A stretch of 53,834 nt of DNA from Spirochaetales bacterium (GTDB lineage: Bacteria; Spirochaetota; Spirochaetia; Treponematales; Treponemataceae). The translations under genes and the position numbers were made by a program. The stretch is from assembly GCA_003246335.1 (NCBI GenBank), contig QKAR01000141.1, forward strand, positions 1-53,834, in the 5' to 3' direction. Shown here piece after piece: positions 43,335 to 52,068 of this stretch; position 1 is the stretch's first letter; the number at the start of each line of letters is the position of its first letter. Below the pieces are notes generated by a model. That model was given only the letters and a program-made list of their open reading frames with translations. It ran no database searches and had not been told where the DNA came from.

Positions 43335-46190
43335 TTATAAGGGAATTTTTCCGCCGACCGAAAACGAGACGAGGGGAACGCCGGCGCGCAGCGGGATCGC
43401 GTATTCGGCCTGCCCGTAGAGCAAAACGTTCGTCAAGGCGCCGATAACGACCGAGGCTTCAAAGCGCCCGGTAATAGTCGCGGTATCGAGCCACCGCGCG
43501 CGCTCTTCCCCGTTAAGCCCGAAAATTCCCCACCGATAGCCCGTTTCGAGAACAAAGCGGTTCGCGTACACGGGAAAAATGGGTAAACCGCGCTGAATAT
43601 CGATATGTATCGGCGTAAGGATCGCCGTTCCCCCTATCATGCCGTGCGACATGGCCGAGGCGTAGTCGGTATCGTCGTATTCGGGAAACGCCGGATAATA
43701 GCGATTGAGGTCCCACGCATACTCGCGGGCGATAGAGGCGTCGTACACCGTCGCGTTCGGCGCGAATAGCAGCCGATCGGAGACGGCGACGACGACGCCG
43801 ATCGATAGCGGGATGACGGGAAAATACGCGACCGCTTGTCCCTGCGCGATTCCCGTCATAACGTCGACGGGCCTGACGAGGAATCGATAGCCGTTTGCGG
43901 CCACGAAATAACCGGTTTGCGTGACGGGAAAAAACGGCCGGGAGCGGACAACGCGCCTCTTAACCGCCGAAAACGCCAGTTCGCCCCCGCCCCCGACCGA
44001 AAGCGCGTCAAACGGCTGTCCGTAAACGAAATCGTCGATCTCCGGCGCGTACGCCCGGGTAAATCCCGTCGCGACCGCGGAGAAACATTTCCAGGATTCG
44101 TCCAAATACCAATTATGCGCGATATCAAGGCGACCGGATGTCTCTCGATAGGGAGAAACTATCCCGATGGCTGGCTGTACGGTGTCGGCCCCGGAAAGCT
44201 CAATCGAGGCGAGTTCCGATCGGAACACCGTATCGAGAGAGACCGCCGCGAATCGAGCCGCGTTAAAATACGAAGCGCTCGCGGTAACCGACAAGGTTTC
44301 CGTCGGGTCCTCGGTAATGTAATTTACTTGCGGGCCGTACACGGTCCTGCCGTCGGAAAGCGGCAAAGAATCGAAAAACGGCAGGAAAACGCCGTCGCGA
44401 AACCAACGTAGCGGAAAGTAGCCGCGGGAGCTGTACGGTGCCGCAGGATACGGCTTAGACGCGGGGTTTCCCAAAAACCCGTCAAGGGGCGATGAATCGG
44501 CGAAACCCGACGCCGACGTCGCCCCGGCAAATGGCTCATAGCGAAGCTCGTCGTGATCGGAATGAGAGGAAATATAGAACGTCCCGCGTCCGGGTGAATC
44601 TATAACGGGATAAAAGGCACCGCCTGAGGCGTTGGCGACTGAAAGATTTACCTCGCCATCGTCGCACCGATAAAAACCCCATCGATAAAGGTCGCCTTTC
44701 GTCGCCCAGCCGAACGAAAGCACGCGCCCATTATCCGTTTTCGTCGACTGAAGATAGCGCGCATAGCCAAGATCAATCGGAAACGAGAGAGCGCTCAATT
44801 CGCCTGAGTTTTCGTTGACGAGCGCGATATCGCGAGTCGGACCATTCGAGCCGATGAAGGCGATTTGGCGGCCACCCGCGTACGAAGGCGAATAGACGGC
44901 GGACCATCGAAGCCCCGGACCCGCCTCGGCGAGCGTCGAAGAGGCGATAGCGGATCGATCTGTCGATGACTGCGGCGCGCGAGAAAACACCACGAGCTCG
45001 GAACGCTGGCCGCTCGTCCGTACCGCGCACACGCGATCGTTCGAGCCGGCGAAAGATGCGTCGCGGAAACCGCTATATCGCTCGCCGGTGAACTTTCGCC
45101 GCTCGAGGTCGTAGACACGCACGGTTTCGGCGGTGAAGTCGTCGCCGACCGAGTACGACGACACTAACAGCAATGAGCCGTCGTCGGAAAGAGAAAGGCG
45201 CGTCACGTTCCCGTCGGAATCGAATAAGGGACCGATATCGCCTTCGTTTGACCGAAAAAATACGCGACCCGCGTTAGCGTCAGACCAGGCAATTCCGAGC
45301 GGGCAAGCGGCTAGATTCGCCAGAACGCCCGCCTTAGCCCCGTAAACAGCGGTCCCGGCCTCAACGATATTTTTCGGCAGCTCTACCGAATCGCGAAACG
45401 CGCCCCACGCGGTATCGAGCGGCACGCCGTACACTTGGGCGAATCTCGTCCAGGTCCAGCTTAAAAACGGATTAAAGCCGCCGCCTCTACGCCATAATTC
45501 GGCGTACTTTGCCATGCCATAGGTTTGTTGCAGCCAGGCGCTAAACGCCCCGCCATAGTAGTACGAAACGCGGCCGGAAGGGTAAACGTCCCGAGCGCCG
45601 GCAGATTCTTTAAATGAAAGGAATTTCCCCTCTATTTTCGCCTGTCGAAGCGTGTGGAGCGGAAGCGGGTCGTTGAGACGACCATCGCCGTTGCGGCTCT
45701 CGAATGAGACGGTCGCACCCTCCAGAAACGAGAGCGGCATCGTCAACTCGTTCACCGTCAAAAAATCCCCGAAAATATCCGACATAACCCGCCAAAACGG
45801 CGTGCGGATATTTAAGGTGACGAGATGCACGAGTTCATGGTAAAACACGCTGAGGATGGGGTCGCGAAAGCCGGAAAGGGCCCCGTCAACCGGGAGAGCG
45901 TCGTAGATCACGATGCGGTTATAGGCGTACGGGGTAAAATACGCGTTCAGGTCTTTTTGCCTGGACGTAAGGTAAACGGGAACGCGCTCCCGCATTGAGG
46001 TTCCCAAGTCGGCGCACACGGCGTCGGCGAGACCGTCGGCGTACGCCGCGATGAGCGAAGCCGTCTCCGCTGACTCAGGCGGGTAAATAACGTCGAAGTA
46101 TTCGGTTTTAACGACAGAATTCGCGGCGAACGCGGGCAGCGTCGCGGCGCACAGCAAGAATGCCATTACGTATCTCGATACGCGCTTCAC
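43335..46190 (-). CDS. Large exported HExxH metallopeptidase-like protein with barrel-like end
   Basis: A 951-residue protein. The signal peptide (YVMAFLLCAATLPAFAA) points to export. Residues about 25-180 form a peptidase MA-like domain with zinc motif HELVH at 118-122 and a downstream Glu157 in FLEGATVSF, the gluzincin layout. About 310-600 shows repeated propeller-like blades (SDDGSLLLVSS, GGRQIAFIGSNGP, DSPGRGTFYISSHSDHDELR). The last 300 residues alternate as membrane strands and end in VPLVSFSVGGKIPL, suggesting an outer-membrane barrel. The GTG at 46190 is set by AGGGGG five bases upstream and by the signal peptide. Substrate unknown. Confidence 0.7.
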   Translation of the reverse strand: MKRVSRYVMAFLLCAATLPAFAANSVVKTEYFDVIYPPESAETASLIAAYADGLADAVCADLGTSMRERVPVYLTSRQKDLNAYFTPYAYNRIVIYDALPVDGALSGFRDPILSVFYHELVHLVTLNIRTPFWRVMSDIFGDFLTVNELTMPLSFLEGATVSFESRNGDGRLNDPLPLHTLRQAKIEGKFLSFKESAGARDVYPSGRVSYYYGGAFSAWLQQTYGMAKYAELWRRGGGFNPFLSWTWTRFAQVYGVPLDTAWGAFRDSVELPKNIVEAGTAVYGAKAGVLANLAACPLGIAWSDANAGRVFFRSNEGDIGPLFDSDGNVTRLSLSDDGSLLLVSSYSVGDDFTAETVRVYDLERRKFTGERYSGFRDASFAGSNDRVCAVRTSGQRSELVVFSRAPQSSTDRSAIASSTLAEAGPGLRWSAVYSPSYAGGRQIAFIGSNGPTRDIALVNENSGELSALSFPIDLGYARYLQSTKTDNGRVLSFGWATKGDLYRWGFYRCDDGEVNLSVANASGGAFYPVIDSPGRGTFYISSHSDHDELRYEPFAGATSASGFADSSPLDGFLGNPASKPYPAAPYSSRGYFPLRWFRDGVFLPFFDSLPLSDGRTVYGPQVNYITEDPTETLSVTASASYFNAARFAAVSLDTVFRSELASIELSGADTVQPAIGIVSPYRETSGRLDIAHNWYLDESWKCFSAVATGFTRAYAPEIDDFVYGQPFDALSVGGGGELAFSAVKRRVVRSRPFFPVTQTGYFVAANGYRFLVRPVDVMTGIAQGQAVAYFPVIPLSIGVVVAVSDRLLFAPNATVYDASIAREYAWDLNRYYPAFPEYDDTDYASAMSHGMIGGTAILTPIHIDIQRGLPIFPVYANRFVLETGYRWGIFGLNGEERARWLDTATITGRFEASVVIGALTNVLLYGQAEYAIPLRAGVPLVSFSVGGKIPL

Positions 46191-46209
46191 CGCCGCCCCC
46201 TCGTGCCGC

Positions 46210-47517
46210 TTATTTTTGCAGGAACGTAAGCGCCAAGCCGACTTTTCCGGCTCGTCCCGTTCGCCCGATTCGGTGCACGTAATCGTCATACGTCGTCGGC
46301 TGCGAATAGTTAATGACGTGGGTTACGTCCGATACGTCGATGCCGCGCGCGGCGACGTCGGTCGCGACGAGTATGGTAATCTCGCCCGATTTGAGCCGGG
46401 TAATCGCCCGGGAGCGCTGAGCCTGGCTTTTATTGCCGTGTATGCGGTCAACCTTAAAGCCACGCGCGTCGAGTTCTTTGCAAAGCCGTTCGACAAGGCG
46501 CTTCGTATCGTCGAAAATAATCACTTTCGTGCACGAGCCGTCGATCAAAATGTCGTGAAGTTTCTCGATTTTTTCCGTCGGCGTCGAATACCACACGACG
46601 TTCTGCGTCACGGTATCAGCCGTAGTTCCCACGCGAGTGGAAACCGTCACCGGGTCATGCGAGAACTTTCCGATAAGAGCCTCGATCTCAGGCTCCATCG
46701 TCGCGCTGAAAAAGAGCGATTGGCGGCGAGGATTCGTCTTCGACAAAATCGAGGTAATATCGCGGATAAAGCCCATGTCGAGCATGCGATCGACTTCGTC
46801 GAGTACGACGCGGTCGAAACGCGACAGATCGAGCGAGCCCTGGCCGATATGGTCCTTAATGCGGCCGGGAGTGCCGACGACTATGCGGGGCATGGCGCGA
46901 AGCGCCTTCAACTGAAGGTTCATGGACGCGCCACCGATGAGCAACGCGATTTTCAAGTTGCATCCTTTCGAAAAAGAAAGCATTTCCTCGACGATTTGCT
47001 GGGCAAGCTCGCGGGTCGGAGCCATCACGAGCATTTTTCTGTCCATATGCGTCACGAGATCGTGAATGAGCGGGACAGAAAAAGCGGCGGTTTTTCCCGT
47101 TCCCGTGTTCGCGATGCCGACGACGTCTTTTCCCTCTAGGACATACTGAATCGTCTGATCCTGAATGGGAGTTGGGGTTTCGTAACCCTTGGCAAGCAGA
47201 TTGGCGATAATGCGCTTATGAACCTTGAAATCCTCGAAACGGTTTTCCGGCACGTATTCTTCCAGCGCAACGGGTTTCGCCTCGTGGATAAACCGAGAGG
47301 GATCGATGAATTGCTTAACTCGGCCGCCGCGGCCGTTTTTTTGCGGAGAATTGCGAAGATGGGGCTGTACGGGAAGCGCCGAGCGCGTTTTTTTTGCCGG
47401 CGACGCGGGGCGCTCGGGTCGGGAAGCGCTCGGAGACCGTTCGGTTCGGGCGCGGGAAGTTGCGTGCGATGAAGCGCGCGCGGACGCTCGGTCGGACGGA
47501 GAAAATGATGATTGCAT
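46210..47517 (-). CDS. DEAD-box RNA helicase (DEVD variant)
   Basis: A 435-residue ATP-dependent RNA helicase of the RhlE/DbpA-like group. Motifs: Q motif PTPIQDQ, I ANTGTGKT (136-143), Ia APTRELAQQ, Ib GTPGRI, II DEVD (240-243) in place of DEAD, III SAT (271-273), V VATDVAARGIDVSDV and VI HRIGRTGRAG. The first 75 residues are a basic, Ser/Arg/Pro-rich tail, probably disordered and RNA-binding; there is no C-terminal extension. A hairpin sits next to its ribosome site. It likely acts in ribosome assembly or RNA decay. A weak -10 box, TATAGT, lies at 47559-47564. Confidence 0.92.
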   Translation of the reverse strand: MQSSFSPSDRASARASSHATSRARTERSPSASRPERPASPAKKTRSALPVQPHLRNSPQKNGRGGRVKQFIDPSRFIHEAKPVALEEYVPENRFEDFKVHKRIIANLLAKGYETPTPIQDQTIQYVLEGKDVVGIANTGTGKTAAFSVPLIHDLVTHMDRKMLVMAPTRELAQQIVEEMLSFSKGCNLKIALLIGGASMNLQLKALRAMPRIVVGTPGRIKDHIGQGSLDLSRFDRVVLDEVDRMLDMGFIRDITSILSKTNPRRQSLFFSATMEPEIEALIGKFSHDPVTVSTRVGTTADTVTQNVVWYSTPTEKIEKLHDILIDGSCTKVIIFDDTKRLVERLCKELDARGFKVDRIHGNKSQAQRSRAITRLKSGEITILVATDVAARGIDVSDVTHVINYSQPTTYDDYVHRIGRTGRAGKVGLALTFLQK

Positions 47518-47521
47518 GAAT

Positions 47522-47542
47522 TTCCTTTTCCGTTTTACGGAA
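47522..47542 (-). promoter_or_regulatory. Hairpin next to the DEAD-box helicase ribosome site
   Basis: On the minus strand a perfect 6-bp hairpin, TTCCGT-AAA-ACGGAA (47528-47542), is followed at once by the ribosome site AAGGAA (47522-47527). Structure at this spot could slow or expose translation initiation. The rest of the 148-base gap up to the DOMON gene is AT-rich and shows no gene. Confidence 0.45.
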
Positions 47543-47665
47543 GTTGCTGATAAATATAACTATACAATACTATTTTTCGCGGATAACGTCATCAGTATAC
47601 GAGAACAGCGCAGGGCGTTTTTGCCAATTTGAGACGAAAAAAATGTCAAAATCGATCAGCGCGCC

Positions 47666-48184
47666 TTAGCGAACGGAGGCGTCCAGCGAGGCGAATGCGG
47701 CGTGCATGGAATTGATCGCGTCTTTTTTGCCGTAGGCGATGATCGCCTGCAGGTTTCCGCCCGAAACATACGCGTTCGCCGGCAACGCAATCTCTAAAAC
47801 GGTTTTGCCATTCGACTCACGAACGATCGATGAAATAAGGATTTTCGTGGCATTCGCGCGATGGCCGTGCCCTTTTCCCGTTTCCTCGCTAATCGTCGTT
47901 TTCCCCGCATTGTCGCTCGCGATCACCATGTAGGCGCCATCCATTTTGAGCGATCCGAGGCCAATGGAGACCCAGCCGGTCGTCGGCGCCTCAAGGGCGG
48001 CATAGAGCGTCTTCCCATCGGATGAAACGCTCAGCGCGAATGTCATGCCGGATTTATCGTATGAGCGCGCGTACTCCCCGGCGGTAACCGATCCGTCAAC
48101 GACGGGCACGGCGGTTTGCGCAGACAAGCTGGCGAAAACCGACAAACTCAAAAAACCGACCATAATCGCAAATTTTCGCATCAT
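47666..48184 (-). CDS. Exported DOMON-domain protein
   Basis: A 172-residue protein: signal peptide (KFAIMVGFLSLSVFASLSAQ), then one DOMON domain. Family features are MTFALSVSSDGKTLYAALEAP and TGWVSIGLGSLKMDGAYMV. In cytochrome-type DOMON domains a Met and a C-terminal His bind haem; here Met81 or Met86 and His161 (NSMHAAF) occupy comparable places, so haem binding is possible. The gene overlaps the stop codon of the ferric-reductase-like membrane gene just upstream (ATGA), pointing to a joint redox role. A start one codon later is possible. Confidence 0.75.
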   Translation of the reverse strand: MMRKFAIMVGFLSLSVFASLSAQTAVPVVDGSVTAGEYARSYDKSGMTFALSVSSDGKTLYAALEAPTTGWVSIGLGSLKMDGAYMVIASDNAGKTTISEETGKGHGHRANATKILISSIVRESNGKTVLEIALPANAYVSGGNLQAIIAYGKKDAINSMHAAFASLDASVR

Positions 48185-48816
48185 TTCCCCCGTTTCCGGC
48201 CCGAAAGCCGATATTTGACATAAAAACCTATCGAAACGACCATCCAAACAAGCAAAATAGACGTTCCCACGGGATTTCCCGAAAAACTCGATGTCGAAGC
48301 CAATACGACATGCGCGACAATTAATCCGCTGGCGATGACGACCACGTTATGAAAACCGCGCAGCGACCGATACGTCACGCCAAAACGCGCGTATACCCAC
48401 TTTTTAAACGCGGCGAAAGGCGCGACGCGGGACAGAGGCACGTTCGCCATGAGAAAAACCGCGATCACGGTCGCGAGGAGAAAAATACCCCAGGAGAGCC
48501 CCCCGAGCTTACCCTGCGCGGTTTCATCGGAAAAGCCGTTCAATTCCTTCAAAAACTTATGCGTCAGCGCGAAAGCGAGTATCGCAAGGGGCGTTATGGC
48601 GTGCAGAGACGCTATGAGTCGATGTCCCAGCGCCGAGATGAGCCAGCGAGGGGAACTCGCGAGCAAATATTGATTGCCGACGTACATAAAGGCAAAAACG
48701 GCAAAAAGTATCGATAAGCCGTAAGAATCGAGGGGAAAACCCATTGACGCGAGATAAAAATACGCGGGGACGATAGGCAACAGATAAAAAACGAACACGA
48801 ACGCGATCTTTTTCAT
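48181..48816 (-). CDS. Ferric-reductase-like transmembrane cytochrome
   Basis: A 211-residue membrane protein with about six helices. Paired histidines fit the bis-haem layout of the ferric reductase/NOX family: His72 with His86 in one helix and His156 with His169 in another. There is no flavin or NADH domain, so electrons must come from or go to another partner; the overlapping DOMON gene is the obvious candidate. AAAAGGAG precedes the ATG, and a promoter is visible upstream. A MsrQ-like role is an alternative, but no msrP neighbour is seen. Confidence 0.75.
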   Translation of the reverse strand: MKKIAFVFVFYLLPIVPAYFYLASMGFPLDSYGLSILFAVFAFMYVGNQYLLASSPRWLISALGHRLIASLHAITPLAILAFALTHKFLKELNGFSDETAQGKLGGLSWGIFLLATVIAVFLMANVPLSRVAPFAAFKKWVYARFGVTYRSLRGFHNVVVIASGLIVAHVVLASTSSFSGNPVGTSILLVWMVVSIGFYVKYRLSGRKRGK

Positions 48817-48847
48817 ACTACGCTCCTTTTAGTTTGAACGCGATTTA

Positions 48848-48876
48848 ATCATAGAACACGCGAAATAGATGCGCAA
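48848..48876 (-). promoter_or_regulatory. Promoter of the cytochrome/DOMON pair
   Basis: On the minus strand TTGCGC (48871-48876), 17-base spacer, TATGAT (48848-48853), about 31 bases before the ATG, with AAAAGGAG between. It is divergent from the helicase promoter a few bases away. Confidence 0.55.
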
Positions 48877-48895
48877 GGTCGTCGGTCGCATGGCA

Positions 48896-48924
48896 TTCCC
48901 ATCGTCCCCCGCGCGTGCTATACT
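48896..48924 (+). promoter_or_regulatory. Putative leaderless promoter of the Rep/UvrD helicase
   Basis: TTCCCA (48896-48901), 17-base spacer, TATACT (48919-48924), with the ATG ten bases further on. No Shine-Dalgarno site lies between, so the message would start close to the start codon. It mirrors the arrangement seen before ispG. Confidence 0.45.
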
Positions 48925-48934
48925 CCGCGTCTAC

Positions 48935-50935
48935 ATGACTTTTGACTATCAAGCGGAACTTAACCCGGAACAATACGAGGCAGTCTCATCGATCGACGGT
49001 CCGGTGCTCATCATCGCGGGAGCCGGCTCGGGCAAAACCCGGGTCATCACGTTCAGGATCTCCTACATGCTCGATAAGGGCATCCCCCAATCGCAAATTC
49101 TCGCCCTGACCTTCACGAACAAGGCCGCGCGCGAAATGGCCGATCGGGTCAAGGAATTGACCGGCAAAAAGCTTCAAATGCTCACCGTCAGCACTTTCCA
49201 CGCCTTCGGGGTACGCGTGCTCAGGGAAGACATCGAGCGGCTCGGCTGGCGCGAAAACTTCAGCATTTACGATGAAGTCGACCGCAATCAGCTTATTAAG
49301 GAAACCGGCCGGGAACTTGGATTCACCGCCGAGGCCCTCGACGTCTATAAGATAGCGAATCTTTTCTCCGCCGTGAAAACCGGCATGAAAAGCTGGGGCG
49401 ACGGGGCGAACGACCAGTACCGCAAGCTGTACGAAGAATATCAGTCGGGGCTCAAGCTCTTCAACGCGGTCGACTTCGACGACCTCATCGTACTGCCGAT
49501 TAAGCTCTTTCGCGAGCACCCGGAAGTGCTCGCGAAATACCGCGAACGCTATAAGTACGTCATGGTGGACGAGTTCCAGGACACGAGCCTGCAGCAGTAC
49601 GAGTTCATGCATTTTCTCGCGGACCGGAACGTCTGCGTCGTCGGCGACGACGATCAGTCCATTTATTCCTGGCGCGGCGCGAATTACGAGAATATCAGAA
49701 CCTTTGAGCGGGATTTTCCCGGGCTGAAGGAAATTAAGCTCGAGCAGAACTATCGGTCGACGGGCACCATTCTCGCGGCCGCGAACGGCGTAATCGCGCA
49801 CAACACGAACCGCAAGGAAAAATCGCTGTGGTCGGGAAACGGCTCCGGCAAGCCGATCGAGATTTACATACCGGAAAACGAGGCGACGGAAGGCGACTTT
49901 GTTTCAGACACGATCCAGACGATCCGCATGGAGGAAAAGCGCAGCTATGCCGACTTCGGCGTCCTTATCCGCGCGAACACGCTCTCGCGGGCGGTGGAAG
50001 AGGCGTTCCTCGAGTCTAACATTCCCTACGTCATGTCGGGCGGCACGAGCTTTTTCCAGCGCAAGGAAATAAAGGACGTCATCAGCTATCTCCGCGTCAT
50101 CGCGAACCCGGACGACGACATCAACCTCCTGCGCATCATCAATACGCCCCGGCGCGGCATCGGCCGAAAGTCGATCGAGGATATTTCCGCCGTCGCGACG
50201 AACATGAAGTGCTCGATATGGACGGCGATGAACGCCCTCGTCTCGGCGCCGGACGCGCCGATCACGGAAAAGGCGAAAGCTGACTTCGAGGCTTTTATCT
50301 CGTTCGTGATCGAGCATCGATCCACGATGCTTTCGGGGAAAGACCTCTCGAACAAAGTCAAAAAAATGGTCGACGAGATCGATTATTGGAGTTACCTCGT
50401 CCAGGAATACCAGAAAAACGAAAAGGCCGCGCGGTATAAATTCCTCAACATCGACAGCCTGCTCAACTCGATTTCGACGTGGGAAAAGGACCCGGACAAC
50501 CTCAAAAAATCGCTCTTCGACTACCTCAACCGCATCACGCTCATTACGCGGGACGATATGGAGGACGAGGAAGACAAAGGGAAAGTGAACCTCATGACTA
50601 TCCACGCCTCAAAAGGGCTTGAGTTTCCCGTCGTGTTCATCATCGGCTGCGAGGACGGCATCATCCCGCACGCGCGGAGCATGGAAGAAGGAGACGGCAA
50701 CGTCGAGGAAGAGCGCAGGCTCTTTTACGTGGCGATCACGCGCGCGCGCGATAAACTGTTCATTTCGAGCTGTCAGCGGCGGCGCAAAATGGGCGGCGTC
50801 GTCGAGTGCGCGCCGTCGCCCTTCCTTGAGGAAATCCCCGAAAATCTCGTTGAGTACCACGAGCCGGCCGACCCGGTGCAAACCGAGGACGCCCTGGACA
50901 TTCTCGCGAAAATGAAGGCAAAATTCACGATATGA
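48935..50935 (+). CDS. Rep/UvrD/PcrA-type superfamily 1 DNA helicase
   Basis: A 666-residue 3'-5' DNA helicase for repair and replication restart. Motifs in order: Q-loop LNPEQYEAV, Walker A GAGSGKT (29-35), Ia LTFTNKAAREMADRV, II VDEFQDTS, III GDDDQSIYSWRGA, IV LEQNYRST, V LMTIHASKGLEFPVVFI and VI EERRLFYVAITRARDKL. The length is closer to Rep (about 670) than to UvrD/PcrA (720 or more), and the usual PcrA C-terminal RNA-polymerase-binding tail appears absent. The ATG at 48935 is used because family homology starts there; the frame is open 22 codons upstream through the putative promoter. Confidence 0.93.
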   Translation: MTFDYQAELNPEQYEAVSSIDGPVLIIAGAGSGKTRVITFRISYMLDKGIPQSQILALTFTNKAAREMADRVKELTGKKLQMLTVSTFHAFGVRVLREDIERLGWRENFSIYDEVDRNQLIKETGRELGFTAEALDVYKIANLFSAVKTGMKSWGDGANDQYRKLYEEYQSGLKLFNAVDFDDLIVLPIKLFREHPEVLAKYRERYKYVMVDEFQDTSLQQYEFMHFLADRNVCVVGDDDQSIYSWRGANYENIRTFERDFPGLKEIKLEQNYRSTGTILAAANGVIAHNTNRKEKSLWSGNGSGKPIEIYIPENEATEGDFVSDTIQTIRMEEKRSYADFGVLIRANTLSRAVEEAFLESNIPYVMSGGTSFFQRKEIKDVISYLRVIANPDDDINLLRIINTPRRGIGRKSIEDISAVATNMKCSIWTAMNALVSAPDAPITEKAKADFEAFISFVIEHRSTMLSGKDLSNKVKKMVDEIDYWSYLVQEYQKNEKAARYKFLNIDSLLNSISTWEKDPDNLKKSLFDYLNRITLITRDDMEDEEDKGKVNLMTIHASKGLEFPVVFIIGCEDGIIPHARSMEEGDGNVEEERRLFYVAITRARDKLFISSCQRRRKMGGVVECAPSPFLEEIPENLVEYHEPADPVQTEDALDILAKMKAKFTI

Positions 50936-50959
50936 GATTGAGAGCCTAAGGAGCGATAT

Positions 50960-51454
50960 ATGTTGGAAGCGAATATGCTGCCGAACGGAAAGGAAGTCAC
51001 GGGAAGCGCGTTAGCTTACGCGCAGTACGCGCGGTCGAGCCTCGAAAAAATCGCGGCGGGCGCGAGCCCCAACGCGTTTTCGATGCCGTCCCATATCGAA
51101 CCGACCTGGGGTCTCCTCTACGCGTGCGCCGATGGTATCGGTTTTTACGTACACCCGTCGGAATCCGCGATGGCCCTCATTTTTCGGGGCACGGGCGGAA
51201 AGCCCCGAGAGCCGATCGATCTGTTCGTCCCGCTCGATTCCGCGCCGAAAGCCGTGATTCTCCGGCCTCGGGAGCCGCGAACGGCCGTGGGTCGCTTTCT
51301 CCGGCGGCATTCGGGTAACCCCCAGGCGGAAATCACCCTAACGTGGACGGGAACCGACGGCGACCGCTCGATGTTTTTTTTCGCGCAGGCGAACCTCGCC
51401 TCGTTCGAGAAAGCCGCCGCGGGCAAAATAAAAATCGAGTTACGGACGAAATAA
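50960..51454 (+). CDS. Conserved-looking hypothetical protein after the helicase gene
   Basis: A 164-residue soluble protein, no signal peptide or membrane helix. It has beta-rich segments (WGLLYACADGIGFYVHPSE, AMALIFRGTG, AEITLTWTGTDGDRSMFFF). I cannot name a family. AAGGAG stands seven bases before the ATG and the gap to the helicase is 24 bases, so the two are probably cotranscribed. It meets the next gene tail to tail; no terminator is visible. Confidence 0.6.
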   Translation: MLEANMLPNGKEVTGSALAYAQYARSSLEKIAAGASPNAFSMPSHIEPTWGLLYACADGIGFYVHPSESAMALIFRGTGGKPREPIDLFVPLDSAPKAVILRPREPRTAVGRFLRRHSGNPQAEITLTWTGTDGDRSMFFFAQANLASFEKAAAGKIKIELRTK

Positions 51455-51471
51455 TCGCGATAGAGACTCGC

Positions 51472-52062
51472 TTACCGCACTAAACTCAGCTTGCCGCCGG
51501 AAGAAACGCGCAGCGAATATTCCACGTTCGGCTCGAAATCGCGAATCGAAAGGCGCGCGTGGCGCAGCGTCCCGAAAACGGCGGGTATCCACCGCTCGGT
51601 GCGGACGATGGCGAAAACGCGCTCGATCGTCGCGCGCTCCGTCGACGAAAGCGCGGGATCGTCGTAGATCGACGGAACGCGATCGTCGGCGTACTGGCGA
51701 ACGAGAGAGCCGTTTCCCCTCCGAGAGATGCTTTTTTCGGTTAAGACCGAAAACGGAAACACGAGATACCGAGCCGGCGTCGCGACGACGACGCAATCGA
51801 TCGCGAGTTCCCAACCCTGCCACGATCGTTCCACCGAAGAAATAAGCGTGCCGTCGGGTCGATAAAACGCGATGCGCGCGCTAATCGTGTCCGCCGAGCG
51901 GCCAAAAACGGTCACGGTCACCGGAACCATCGTCGCGGGAACAGTCCCCGCGACGCGCGGGATGAGGGCCGCGTACGAAACGAGGCGCGCGGCGAGACCG
52001 AACGGGACCAGCGAAAGCGCCGCGAATATCGAAATGATCGCGACCCGACGCGCGCGCGGCAT
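51472..52062 (-). CDS. Membrane-anchored hypothetical protein
   Basis: A 196-residue protein with one N-terminal hydrophobic segment (VAIISIFAALSLVPFGLAA), then a likely periplasmic beta-rich region (VPVTVTVFGRSADTISARIAFYR, GWELAIDCVVVATPARYLVFPF). The family is not recognised. It lies six bases downstream of the DNA glycosylase gene on the same strand and would be the last gene of a ligA-glycosylase unit, with no visible functional link. Confidence 0.55.
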   Translation of the reverse strand: MPRARRVAIISIFAALSLVPFGLAARLVSYAALIPRVAGTVPATMVPVTVTVFGRSADTISARIAFYRPDGTLISSVERSWQGWELAIDCVVVATPARYLVFPFSVLTEKSISRRGNGSLVRQYADDRVPSIYDDPALSSTERATIERVFAIVRTERWIPAVFGTLRHARLSIRDFEPNVEYSLRVSSGGKLSLVR

Positions 52063-52068
52063 CTACCG

